A DNA stretch of 64,000 bases. Origin: Cyclobacteriaceae bacterium (lineage in GTDB: Bacteria > Bacteroidota > Bacteroidia > Cytophagales > Cyclobacteriaceae). The DNA is taken from positions 186,001 through 250,000 of the forward strand of contig CP075525.1 in NCBI GenBank assembly GCA_025808415.1. The letters are read 5' to 3'. Within the stretch, counting starts at the first letter, position 1. Each line of letters starts with the position of its first letter. Made by a program: the position numbers and the translations under genes. Below, in pieces: positions 17,464-26,181 of the stretch. The notes below the pieces were generated by a model. That model was not told where the DNA came from and did not search any database. It was given only the letters and a program-made list of their open reading frames with translations.

Positions 17464-18909
17464 TTAATTCAAATCCCTTAACAACTGTTCATAAAACCAC
17501 AAGGCTGTTTTATAACTCTCCAAACTCACGCGTTCGTCAATGCCATGAAAACCAATCGGGTCAATCATCGGGCTGAACTTGATGATGTTGGATGATACTT
17601 CCGTAAAATGCCGGGAGTCGGTTGCGCCAATAACCAGGAATGGCGAGGTAATTACCTGCGGATAACTTTTCTTAATGGTGCCGGCAATTTTTTGATACCC
17701 AAAACCATTAATTGGCGTTACTGGCGATGGCTCTGAAACATTTTTATTTAATGGCGCCACGTTAACGCGTTCATCGTTTATTTTCTTTTTCACCTCTTCA
17801 ATTACCTGGTCTGACGTATGGCCTGGCAACAACCTGAAATTGACAACGGCTGTTGCTACGGTGGGCACCACATTGTCTTTAATGCCGGCTTCAATGATGG
17901 TGGGTACAATGGTGGTGCGGATCATGGCATCGCCCGTGTTGCTTTGGGAGTACGTGCTTAAAATCATTTTCTTGAATAACCATGGATTAGCAAATGCCAT
18001 GCGTTGAACAAACGGCATTTCGGGACCGAGGCTTTCCATCAGGCCGTGCATCGGTTCGGAAAACTCCGGTTCGAAAGGCTTGCTGCGAAGCGTGTTTAGT
18101 GCTTTAGCCAACACATCAATAGCCGTTTCTTTTTCGGGCATAGACGAATGACCCCCCGGAAGGCTAACCGTTAATTTTAATGAAAGGTATCCCTTCTCGG
18201 CTGTGCCAAGCAAGGCGATGGGCTTTGTCATTCCCGGAACTTTCTCGGCTGTGATCAATCCGCCTTCGTCAAGCACAAACTCGGCCGCGATGTTTCTATC
18301 TTTTAAAAGTTTGGCAATGGCTGTAGCGCCCTTGCCTCCGATTTCTTCATCGTGACCAAAAACAATGTAGACTGTTCGCTCGGGCTGAAAGTTTTCGCTG
18401 ACCAGTTTCTCAACCGTTTCCATAATGGAAACCACATTGATTTTATCATCGGTAGTACCGCGCCCCCAGATGAAATTGTCTTTAATTACGCCTGCAAACG
18501 GGTCGACTGTCCACATAGATTTGGTGGCTTCTTCAATAGGCACCACATCCTGATGGGCCATTAGTACAACGGGTTTTAAGTCAGCATTTTTTCCCTCCCA
18601 CTTATAGAGCAGGCTATAGCCGGCTACAATTTCGCGCGTTAGTACCTGGTGTGCTTTCGGGTAAGTTGATTCCAGAAACTGACGGAGCCCGATGAATTGT
18701 GTGGAGTCAAACAATGACGGGTCGCCATAGGATATGGTCTTGTAAGAAAGCGCTTGTTGAAAATGTTGTAAGGATGCTTCTGTTAATTCAGGAGCAGGTA
18801 CCGACTCAACCGCTTGTTGATTGGGTTGAAAACGAAAGGTGTTGAACAACACGATTCCAATAACAACAAGAAACAGTAGCAACAGGAAGAGGAAGAACTT
18901 TTTAATCAT
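17464..18909 (-). CDS. M20 family zinc peptidase (carboxypeptidase S-like)
   Basis: 481 residues. An N-terminal membrane helix (about 5-24) anchors or exports it. The di-zinc site is visible as MAHQDVVP (H119, D121), GRGTTDDK (149-156) and the catalytic/ligand glutamates in HDEEIGG (E188, E189). The dimerisation domain with GGHSSMPEKE follows, and the last histidine ligand is near DSRHF. The layout matches the yeast carboxypeptidase S/PM20D1 branch. It lies between the S9 peptidase and an amidohydrolase on the same strand. Confidence 0.92.
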   Translation of the reverse strand: MIKKFFLFLLLLFLVVIGIVLFNTFRFQPNQQAVESVPAPELTEASLQHFQQALSYKTISYGDPSLFDSTQFIGLRQFLESTYPKAHQVLTREIVAGYSLLYKWEGKNADLKPVVLMAHQDVVPIEEATKSMWTVDPFAGVIKDNFIWGRGTTDDKINVVSIMETVEKLVSENFQPERTVYIVFGHDEEIGGKGATAIAKLLKDRNIAAEFVLDEGGLITAEKVPGMTKPIALLGTAEKGYLSLKLTVSLPGGHSSMPEKETAIDVLAKALNTLRSKPFEPEFSEPMHGLMESLGPEMPFVQRMAFANPWLFKKMILSTYSQSNTGDAMIRTTIVPTIIEAGIKDNVVPTVATAVVNFRLLPGHTSDQVIEEVKKKINDERVNVAPLNKNVSEPSPVTPINGFGYQKIAGTIKKSYPQVITSPFLVIGATDSRHFTEVSSNIIKFSPMIDPIGFHGIDERVSLESYKTALWFYEQLLRDLN

Positions 18910-18928
18910 GACAGGTTTGTTTTGTAGT

Positions 18929-20260
18929 TTATTTATAGCGTTTCCCTTTTTTAATTACCATATCCACTCGCTGCAATAGTGCGATGTACCGGAGCACATC
19001 GCCCTTCACGGCAATAATATCGGCATACTTTCCTTCGCTGATGGTTCCAAAATCTTTCTCTACGCCCATCGCTACGGCCGGCCAGTAGGTTGCCGCGCGG
19101 ATGGTGTACATCGGGTCGAAACCAAATTTGTTAACCCACACATCCAGTTCGTTCCAGGTGCTCTGGCTGTGGAACTTCATCGGTATGCCGCTATCGGTTC
19201 CTATCAGCAACACCACGCCTGCATTTTTGAGTTGATTGATCTTTGTTTTCAGTGTTGGCTTGCGCAAGGGGTTCAACCCGAAATAGGAAAGCCTGCCCGG
19301 ATGTTTAATGGATTGCCGAATGTCCGCAACAATGGAATCGGGTAAGCCCACATGCCACGAGGTATCATCCAAATACTCAGGGTTGTCGCGTACATAGTCG
19401 TAATTATAAAGCCCTTCAACGGTGGGCGTCCAGAATAATGGCCCTAAATTCATTTTCGCAGTCCGCTCTTTAATCATGGCAATAATATCGGCCGGATATT
19501 CAGGCGCAGCAGCAAGGCCAGTATGTTCAAAACAATCCACACCTGCTTTTAATCCTCTGCGTATTTCATCGGGGCGGTGCGCGTGTGCAACAACCCTTAA
19601 TTTATTCTTGTGCGCCTCATCCACTACGGCCAGGTATTCGGCCTCGGTCATTTCATCCTGATCGATGAGCTTGATACAATTCACTCCGGCTTTGGCCAGG
19701 CGCTGTACTTTAGCCCTTGCATCGGCTTCCCCTTTTACCCCCCAGCGAAACTCTGCCGTGCCCGGATAGGGTTCGTGCTGGATAAACGGCCCGCTCATGT
19801 ACATGGTGGGGCCTGGTATTTCGCCTCTGTTGATCCTGTCGCGAACGTTAATACTCGCCTCAAGTGGTGCGCCCAAATCGCGTGCGCTGGTAACACCGGC
19901 CAGCAAAAGCTGGTGTGCCGATGAGGGCATAATAACATCTTTTGCAATTTTCATATAAGTTTTATCCCAGTGTGTATAGTCACTATGCCCGTTAATCATC
20001 AGGTGCACGTGCATATCCCACAGGCCGGGCAAAACGCTCATGCCTTCGGTGGAAATGATTTCTGCATTTTTAGGAATTTCAATCGAGCCGAGTTGCCCGA
20101 CTGCCTTTATACGCTCGCCCTCAATGATGATGACTGAATTCTGCAAAGGCTTCCCTCCATAACCATCGATTAGCGTTCCGCCAACAAGCGCTTTCACCAC
20201 TAATTGGGCCGATGCCGCAGCGGGCAGAATACATGCAAGGATTAAAATCCGGTAATTCAT
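18929..20260 (-). CDS. Secreted amidohydrolase, imidazolonepropionase/prolidase-like
   Basis: 443 residues from the ATG at 20260, chosen because it begins a good signal peptide (MNYRILILACILPAAASAQ). A longer frame back to 20401 would overlap the divergent hydrolase gene and spoil the signal. Metal-site motifs of the amidohydrolase superfamily are visible: DMHVHL, the KLIDQ lysine position, HAHRPDEI, CFEHTG and GTDSGIP. Substrate unknown; members act on dipeptides or other amides. Third hydrolase in a row on this strand. Confidence 0.9.
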   Translation of the reverse strand: MNYRILILACILPAAASAQLVVKALVGGTLIDGYGGKPLQNSVIIIEGERIKAVGQLGSIEIPKNAEIISTEGMSVLPGLWDMHVHLMINGHSDYTHWDKTYMKIAKDVIMPSSAHQLLLAGVTSARDLGAPLEASINVRDRINRGEIPGPTMYMSGPFIQHEPYPGTAEFRWGVKGEADARAKVQRLAKAGVNCIKLIDQDEMTEAEYLAVVDEAHKNKLRVVAHAHRPDEIRRGLKAGVDCFEHTGLAAAPEYPADIIAMIKERTAKMNLGPLFWTPTVEGLYNYDYVRDNPEYLDDTSWHVGLPDSIVADIRQSIKHPGRLSYFGLNPLRKPTLKTKINQLKNAGVVLLIGTDSGIPMKFHSQSTWNELDVWVNKFGFDPMYTIRAATYWPAVAMGVEKDFGTISEGKYADIIAVKGDVLRYIALLQRVDMVIKKGKRYK

Positions 20261-20392
20261 GTTCAGGTGTATTCGGTTAAGAAAAGTACAACTAACAAAA
20301 CTCAAATAAAACCCTACTGTGATGGATGGTGACTGACAAATGTCCTTGTTATACTTCTTATCCTGTAATACTTTTAACCAAAACCAGCTCGT

Positions 20393-21202
20393 ATGCCACA
20401 CATTAACTGTAATAACGCCAGTTTATATTATAGCGATGAAGGAACCGGTGAGGAGACCATTGTATTCTCTCACGGCCTGCTCTTTTCACATGAAATGTTT
20501 CGGGCGCAAATCGCTTATTTCAAAGACCGCTACCGCTGTATTGCATACGACCATCGCGGACAGGGCGATAGTGAGGTTACCGATTCCGGATATGATATGG
20601 ACAGTTTGTTCATTGATGCGGCCGCACTGATTGAAAATTTACAGTTGGGCGCTGTTCACTTTGTTGGCTTAAGCATGGGTGGTTTTGTGGGCATGCGTTT
20701 GGCGGCCCGTAAACCGCACTTGATAAAGAGCCTAACGCTTATGGAAACCTCGGCCGATGAAGAAGTGAATAAACTGAAATACCATGCGTTAAATATGATT
20801 TTTAAAGTTGCCGGAAGTAAGCCCATTGCAAAAAAAATCATGAATATCCTTTTCGGAAAAACATTCATGAACGATCCGGAAAGGGCCGGGGAAAGATCAT
20901 ACTGGGAAAGCAAAATGATGACTTTACCAAAAACCGTTACCCGTGCCGTAAGTGGTGTGATTAACCGAAGCGGTGTGTTTGACGAAATTAAATCGATTCA
21001 AAAACCAACGTTGGTTATTGTTGGTGATGAAGATGTGGCCACAACACCCGAAAAAGCCAGGCGCATACATAAGCAAATTAACGGATCGGTGTTGGAAATT
21101 ATTCCTGGTGCCGGTCATAGTTCAACAATTGAACAACCTAAGTTGGTTAATGCTACTCTTGAAAGGTTTTTGAGCCATGTAAAAACTGGCCATTATTCGT
21201 AA
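20393..21202 (+). CDS. Alpha/beta hydrolase
   Basis: 269 residues, cytoplasmic (no signal). HGLLFSHEMF gives the oxyanion loop, AYDHRGQGDS the turn after strand 4, GLSMGG the nucleophile elbow (S94), GDEDVATTP the acid and GAGHSSTIE the histidine. Similar proteins are annotated as 3-oxoadipate enol-lactonase-like, but nothing here fixes the substrate. Diverges from the amidohydrolase, and is followed 19 bases later by an M50 protease gene. Confidence 0.88.
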   Translation: MPHINCNNASLYYSDEGTGEETIVFSHGLLFSHEMFRAQIAYFKDRYRCIAYDHRGQGDSEVTDSGYDMDSLFIDAAALIENLQLGAVHFVGLSMGGFVGMRLAARKPHLIKSLTLMETSADEEVNKLKYHALNMIFKVAGSKPIAKKIMNILFGKTFMNDPERAGERSYWESKMMTLPKTVTRAVSGVINRSGVFDEIKSIQKPTLVIVGDEDVATTPEKARRIHKQINGSVLEIIPGAGHSSTIEQPKLVNATLERFLSHVKTGHYS

Positions 21203-21221
21203 GCCCCTAAACTCTCGCTCT

Positions 21222-22316
21222 ATGAAAATGAAATATTCCTTGTCGTTAGGCCGTGTTGCCGGAATACAGATTTTTGTTCATTGGACATTTCTGATCTTGA
21301 TTGGATGGATTGTGTACATCAACCTAAAGCAAGGCATGGGCACGGTGGATATCATCTGGAGCGTGCTTTTTATCCTTACTTTGTTTGCCTGCGTTACCGC
21401 CCACGAACTGGGGCATGCCTTAGCTGCCAAACGGTACAACATTAAAACCAGAAACATAACCCTGTTGCCCATTGGCGGATTGGCCCAACTCGAATCGATA
21501 CCTGAGAAACCCAAAGAGGAGTTGGTGGTGGCGCTGGCTGGACCGGCTGTAAATATTGTTATTGCAGCAGTGCTGTATCCTTTTATTAAACTAAGCCTTA
21601 GCCTGATTGAAGAGATGGACTTAAGCCGCCTCAGCCATCATAATTTTTTATTTTCATTAATGGTGGTAAACATCTGGCTGGCGGTTTTCAACATGATTCC
21701 CGCTTTTCCTATGGATGGTGGTCGTGTTTTCCGTGCGTTGTTATCCTTTAAGTTTGAGCGGAATGTGGCCACGCGTATAGCGGCATCAGTCGGCCAGTTG
21801 TTGGCTGTGGGTTTTGTATTCATTGGCTTTTTCTATAACCCGTTCCTGGTGTTTATTGGTATATTCATTTTTCTGGGAGCACAGGCCGAGGCACAATTTG
21901 CCGAAGCAAAGTCGTTATTAAAAGGTTATACCGTTGCCGATGCACTAATGCGTGATGTGCCTTTGTTAAATCCCACCGATACCATTGAACATAGTTCGGA
22001 TCGGCTGCTGGACACACAAAACCGGAATTTTATAGTTGCTGATGAAGCCGGGGTGGTGGGCACGTTAAGTCGCGATGAAATTATCAAAGCCCTTCGTCAG
22101 GGGAAGGCCAGTCACCCGGTAGCTGAGGCCATGAGCCGTGATTTCCTTGCCCTTGAAAAAACATCCTCGCTTGAAGAGGCCTGGACGCGTCTCCAGACCA
22201 TGAAAAAATCTGTCTCGCCCGTTTTCGAAAACGGAATACTGGTAGGGATGTTGGACACTGAAAATGTGGCTGAGTTCCTGATGATCACCGAAGCGCGCGC
22301 CAGGCAACAGGGCTAA
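21222..22316 (+). CDS. M50 site-2 zinc protease with CBS domains
   Basis: A 364-residue intramembrane metalloprotease of the SpoIVFB/S2P branch that trims membrane-bound substrates. The zinc motif is HELGH (61-65), with the third ligand in IPAFPMDGGRV (about 165-175). Several hydrophobic spans surround these. After about residue 240 a cytoplasmic pair of CBS-like segments follows (YTVADALMRDVPLL... and HPVAEAMSRDFLAL...), which may sense adenine nucleotides. Its stop overlaps the convergent small gene by 4 bases. Confidence 0.92.
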   Translation: MKMKYSLSLGRVAGIQIFVHWTFLILIGWIVYINLKQGMGTVDIIWSVLFILTLFACVTAHELGHALAAKRYNIKTRNITLLPIGGLAQLESIPEKPKEELVVALAGPAVNIVIAAVLYPFIKLSLSLIEEMDLSRLSHHNFLFSLMVVNIWLAVFNMIPAFPMDGGRVFRALLSFKFERNVATRIAASVGQLLAVGFVFIGFFYNPFLVFIGIFIFLGAQAEAQFAEAKSLLKGYTVADALMRDVPLLNPTDTIEHSSDRLLDTQNRNFIVADEAGVVGTLSRDEIIKALRQGKASHPVAEAMSRDFLALEKTSSLEEAWTRLQTMKKSVSPVFENGILVGMLDTENVAEFLMITEARARQQG

Positions 22317-22666
22317 CGCTTTCTGCTTTTGTTGTTAAATCTGCCCAGGTATTTAAAAGCATCTACCATAAGAATAGTGCCGGTTATGCCGGTTGCGCCC
22401 CCGGCAATCAAGAGGCCTTTACCGAGGTCATCATTTTTTCTGCCGAGCATTAACCCCCCGGCAATAGTAACTGAGTAGCCAATAGTAGCAATGGCAATGC
22501 CTCGCTTAAATTTATTTTGCGATGTTTGCAGGTTAAGTTGAATGTGGTCAACATCGTTTCGAAGTTGCAGGATCTCCTTCTTCAATTCATCAACGTCTGT
22601 AGCAACATCTTGGGCAAAAACAAAAAGAGGTGCAACCAAAAACAGGATAAATACAACGGCCTTCAT
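22313..22666 (-). CDS. Small secreted/membrane coiled-coil protein
   Basis: 117 residues. A signal peptide (VAPLFVFAQ) is followed by a short coiled coil (VDELKKEILQLRNDVDHIQL) and two glycine-rich hydrophobic stretches (about 58-72 and 79-97), then a basic tail. Not recognised; an envelope protein of unknown role. Lies downstream of the two-component pair with a 33-base gap. Confidence 0.65.
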   Translation of the reverse strand: MKAVVFILFLVAPLFVFAQDVATDVDELKKEILQLRNDVDHIQLNLQTSQNKFKRGIAIATIGYSVTIAGGLMLGRKNDDLGKGLLIAGGATGITGTILMVDAFKYLGRFNNKSRKR

Positions 22667-22699
22667 ATACGCTTAAAGTAATTGCGAAGATAATTTCCG

Positions 22700-23461
22700 T
22701 TACCGATCAAGCCAAGTTTTAAATTCACTTGCACGGTGGCGGCTTACTGACAAATCGTGTTCGCAAGGCTGGTTTAGTTTTACTTCCAGTCGCGAACTCA
22801 TTAACCCCTTCACCTCCACAACCACATCAATATTCACAATAAATTTACGGCTAATGCGAAAGAACATGCGTGGGTCAAGCAATCGTTCCAGCTCTTCCAA
22901 GGTGTGGTCAAGTATAAACTTTCGGTTATCGCCTTTGGTAACAAGAAAGGCTACTTTGCCATCGGCAAAAAAATAAGCGGCTTCGGCAGCCGGTTTAAAT
23001 TGGAGTTTGTTACCCGACTTGATCAGGAAACGCTCCTTAAAAGTTGTGTTTGACCGTTTTAAAAATTCCCTCAGTTCTTCCAGTGGCACATTTTGTTTCG
23101 GAGCCGAAACCAGCTTGTTAAATTTAACCAGGGCTGAGCACAGTTCCTGTTTTCGAACGGGCTTTAGTAAATAATCGATACTAAAATGCTTGAATGCCTG
23201 CAACGCGTATTGATCAAAGGCCGTGGTAAAGATAATGGGTACATCAACCTGAACTTTATCAAAAATTTCAAAGCTCTTTCCATCGGCCAATTGAATATCA
23301 AGCAGCAATAAATCAACCGGGGCCGGGTTTTTAAAAAAACGTATCAGGTCCTCCACGCTGTCCACATGGTCAACTACCTCAACTCCTGGTTCGCATTCTC
23401 CTAACAGGCCAATCAGTCGATCGGCTGCCAGGGGCTCATCCTCTGCTAATAAAACCTTCAT
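22700..23461 (-). CDS. LytTR-family response regulator
   Basis: 253 residues. The receiver domain (1-115) has the acidic pair AEDEP, phospho-acceptor Asp in LLLLDIQLADG, and the conserved KPVRKQE lysine. The C-terminal LytTR DNA-binding domain (about 150-253) includes FFRISRKFIVNIDVV. It overlaps the upstream kinase gene by 4 bases, so the pair is translationally coupled. Confidence 0.94.
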   Translation of the reverse strand: MKVLLAEDEPLAADRLIGLLGECEPGVEVVDHVDSVEDLIRFFKNPAPVDLLLLDIQLADGKSFEIFDKVQVDVPIIFTTAFDQYALQAFKHFSIDYLLKPVRKQELCSALVKFNKLVSAPKQNVPLEELREFLKRSNTTFKERFLIKSGNKLQFKPAAEAAYFFADGKVAFLVTKGDNRKFILDHTLEELERLLDPRMFFRISRKFIVNIDVVVEVKGLMSSRLEVKLNQPCEHDLSVSRHRASEFKTWLDR

Positions 23462-24483
23462 TCGTCCAGTTCCAATAATGGAATTTTAACCGTAAAGCGA
23501 TTTTCAGTTTTGCTTATTTCAACCTTTCGGTTACTTAAAAACTCATAACGGCTCTGAATGTTTTTGAGGCCAATCCGGGTTGATTCCTCCTTTACTGCTT
23601 TTGGCTGCAGTGTGTTGCTTACTATAATGGAGCCATTTACAGCCGTAAGGGAGATTTCAAGCGGGCTTTTACGCGAAACCACATTGTGTTTTATCGCATT
23701 TTCAATCAGCATTTGAAGAACCGCAGGGGCTACGTAAAATTTTTCACCTTCCCGATCAATTTCATTTTTAATTGAAATGTTTTCGCCAAACCTGATCTTG
23801 AGCAGGTACAGGTAGGATTCAATGAATGCAAGCTCTTCTTTCAGGGATACAATTTTCTTCTCCTGATTGTATAGCAGGTAACGGTATACTGATGAAAGCT
23901 GATCAATAAATTTTGCCGAAGTTTCCGCATCCCTGTACACAAGGGTTGACAACACGTTGAAGCAGTTAAATAAAAAATGTGGATTAATTTGGTTGCGCAG
24001 GGCTTCGAATTGAGCCTCAATGGAAATTTTTTTCAGCTGCTCGGCTTCCAGTTGTGTTTTTTTTAGCTTGTTCATATAAAACACGATGGCATTAATACAA
24101 TTCAAAAAAAGATTAACGCGAAAACCGAAAGCCATTAACAAAGTTAAGTGTGCTGTATTTATTTGAACCGGTATATCGGCTAACGCATATAACGCCTCCA
24201 TGGCAATGAAGCAGACTGCTGCTACATTAAGCAGGCTTAAAACAAAAAGTATTAACAGGGGATGAAGTTTTCTTTTGAAAAAAAGATAAAGCGTGCCGAG
24301 CCGGGCTTCAACTAAACGGTTAAGCTCCCAAATCCCTGAAATTACCGTAGTAAGGGTTATAAAAAGTAAGGTGTTTGAAATGGTGAAATCAAAAAGCTTG
24401 TCGCCTACCGTATAGCGAATATTCAGGAAAGAATAAACGGCCAATCCTAAAATGAAGATATATCGATAGCGGACTTTAAACAT
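23458..24483 (-). CDS. LytS-type sensor histidine kinase
   Basis: 341 residues. About four hydrophobic spans in the first 140 residues form the sensor part. A coiled linker leads to the His_kinase (PF06580-type) motif RNQINPHFLFNCFN with the phospho-histidine. A minimal ATPase domain follows (LQMLIENAIKHN N-box; TRIGLKNIQSRYEFL). Partner of the LytTR regulator encoded immediately downstream. Confidence 0.94.
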   Translation of the reverse strand: MFKVRYRYIFILGLAVYSFLNIRYTVGDKLFDFTISNTLLFITLTTVISGIWELNRLVEARLGTLYLFFKRKLHPLLILFVLSLLNVAAVCFIAMEALYALADIPVQINTAHLTLLMAFGFRVNLFLNCINAIVFYMNKLKKTQLEAEQLKKISIEAQFEALRNQINPHFLFNCFNVLSTLVYRDAETSAKFIDQLSSVYRYLLYNQEKKIVSLKEELAFIESYLYLLKIRFGENISIKNEIDREGEKFYVAPAVLQMLIENAIKHNVVSRKSPLEISLTAVNGSIIVSNTLQPKAVKEESTRIGLKNIQSRYEFLSNRKVEISKTENRFTVKIPLLELDE

Positions 24484-24516
24484 AAAATTTAGCCGAATGT
24501 GCGATACATTTTAACA

Positions 24517-24546
24517 GAGAGGTCCCGCACAAGGTGCGGGACTCTC
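24517..24546. repeat. GC-rich palindrome, REP-like or terminator of fasciclin gene
   Basis: GTCCCGCAC-aag-GTGCGGGAC (24522-24542) is a perfect 9-bp stem, extended by GAGA/TCTC with one bulge. It lies 24 bases after the fasciclin stop and 34 bases before the kinase start. There is no strong U-run. Similar palindromes are dispersed in Bacteroidota genomes, from memory. Confidence 0.55.
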
Positions 24547-24569
24547 CCTCCTAAACCTACCCCTCAACC

Positions 24570-25982
24570 CTACAAAATGCCTGTCGGAATAAGCACTTTA
24601 TCTATCGTGTGAATAACCCCGTTTGTTCCATGAATGTTCAAAGAAGCGCCAACCAGGTTTGCGGCCGGTGTGCTACCGCTACCATCGGTAATGGTTAGGT
24701 TGCCCACGTTTACCGTTACATTTTGATTAAGTGTGGTGACTGAACCCGTTGATAAATCCGTTGAAAATACCCGTGCGCCAACAATATGGTGCTGTAATAC
24801 TTCGGCCAGTTTGGTGTTGCCGATGGCTGCTTCAAGAGCATTTATATCGGCTACGCCAGCGGCAGCATAAAGTGCCTGAAATGCAGCATCCGTTGGGGCA
24901 AATACCGTAAGGTTACCGGGAGCACTTGCCGCATCTAACAGCGAAGGAACTTTAGCCAGAGCCGCTACCAGTTGGGTGAACTGGGGCGATGAAGCTGTTG
25001 ACGCTGCTACAGCGATCTCTGCAATTGTTTGTGATGGTGGCAATAAGGTTCTATTGATTACATGAACAACTCCATTGGAGGCTGAAATATCCGTTGCCGT
25101 TACTTGTGTTGTTCCATTTATAAATACACCGGCCGAACCTTTACTTAGGAAGATGTTTCCGTTTAGCGTTGCCGCTGAAGAGCTGCCATTCGTAATGTCG
25201 GCTGCACGCACCTCACCGTTTAGCACGTGGTAGGTGAGCACAGCATTTAATGTGGCCTGATTTGGCAACGAGGTAATTCCTGCTGCGGAAAAAGCAGCGT
25301 TAGTTGGTGCAAACAAGGTTTTCTTTTCGGAGTTGAGTAATGTTTGTAAAACTGTGGGAGATGCTGCTTTAACCGCGGCAATCAAAGTGGTGAAGTTTTT
25401 ATTAAAGAAAGCGGGAGCCACAATTGTGCCAACAATTGGGGTGATAGAAGGCGGCACAAGAACAGCATCAATTACATGCACAACGCCATTAGTTGCCTCA
25501 ACATCGGCCGCAACAACGTTTACTGTTCCGTTTAGCCTAATGCCCCCAGTTAAACTTACAGTAATATTCTCACCCCCTACCGTAGCAACAGGACCTGCCG
25601 TTAACTGCGTTGATTTAACAGAGGCTCCCGCAATAACATGGTATTGAAGGACATCGCGCAGAACATCTTCAGGAATATCGTCCAGGCTGCTTTGGCCGAT
25701 TGCCGTTAATAAAGAGGCAAATGCATCGTTAGTGGGTGCAAATACGGTAAAACTACCGCTACCGCTGAGCGTTGTAACTAAGTCGGGAAATTTCACAAGT
25801 GCTGCAACCAGTGTTGATAGGTTGCTGTTGCCCTGTGCAAGGGCTACAATGCTTTGGGTGGGCATTGCCCCGTTGTCATCATCGTTACAACTGGAAATTG
25901 TAAACGATACAAAGGCAAGTGCAAGTAATAAGGCTTTACCACGGGCAAGCCAATTTTTTTGAAGACTTTGTTTTGCTTTCAT
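24570..25982 (-). CDS. Lipoprotein with three fasciclin (FAS1) domains
   Basis: 470 residues. An N-terminal signal with cysteine in FTISSCNDDDN suggests a lipoprotein; the acidic NDDDN after the Cys is common in surface-exposed Bacteroidota lipoproteins. Three FAS1 domains follow at about 42-176, 185-315 and 325-468. Each carries the H1 block (LTVFAPTDAAF-type) and the YH block with HVIDxxLxPP. They probably serve adhesion or matrix contact. Confidence 0.93.
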   Translation of the reverse strand: MKAKQSLQKNWLARGKALLLALAFVSFTISSCNDDDNGAMPTQSIVALAQGNSNLSTLVAALVKFPDLVTTLSGSGSFTVFAPTNDAFASLLTAIGQSSLDDIPEDVLRDVLQYHVIAGASVKSTQLTAGPVATVGGENITVSLTGGIRLNGTVNVVAADVEATNGVVHVIDAVLVPPSITPIVGTIVAPAFFNKNFTTLIAAVKAASPTVLQTLLNSEKKTLFAPTNAAFSAAGITSLPNQATLNAVLTYHVLNGEVRAADITNGSSSAATLNGNIFLSKGSAGVFINGTTQVTATDISASNGVVHVINRTLLPPSQTIAEIAVAASTASSPQFTQLVAALAKVPSLLDAASAPGNLTVFAPTDAAFQALYAAAGVADINALEAAIGNTKLAEVLQHHIVGARVFSTDLSTGSVTTLNQNVTVNVGNLTITDGSGSTPAANLVGASLNIHGTNGVIHTIDKVLIPTGIL

Positions 25983-26181
25983 AATGGGTATGTTTAAAGT
26001 TATTGGTTAAAAATTCAACAACTCTTAAACCCGGTAAATGGATAACCGGCTATACGTTACAGATCAAGTGGCATTTAAAAAGGAGTGGATTGACGAATCA
26101 GCGGAGTGAACCAGCGCTGCTAGGCTGCAGCCTCTTTACAATTTGTTCAGCTATTTGGTAGCAATCCTGGTCGGGGCCGAT

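Noticed and set aside
18929..20401. Longer N-terminus of the amidohydrolase starting at 20401
   Set aside because: It would overlap the divergent hydrolase gene and bury a clear signal peptide; ATG 20260 is preferred.
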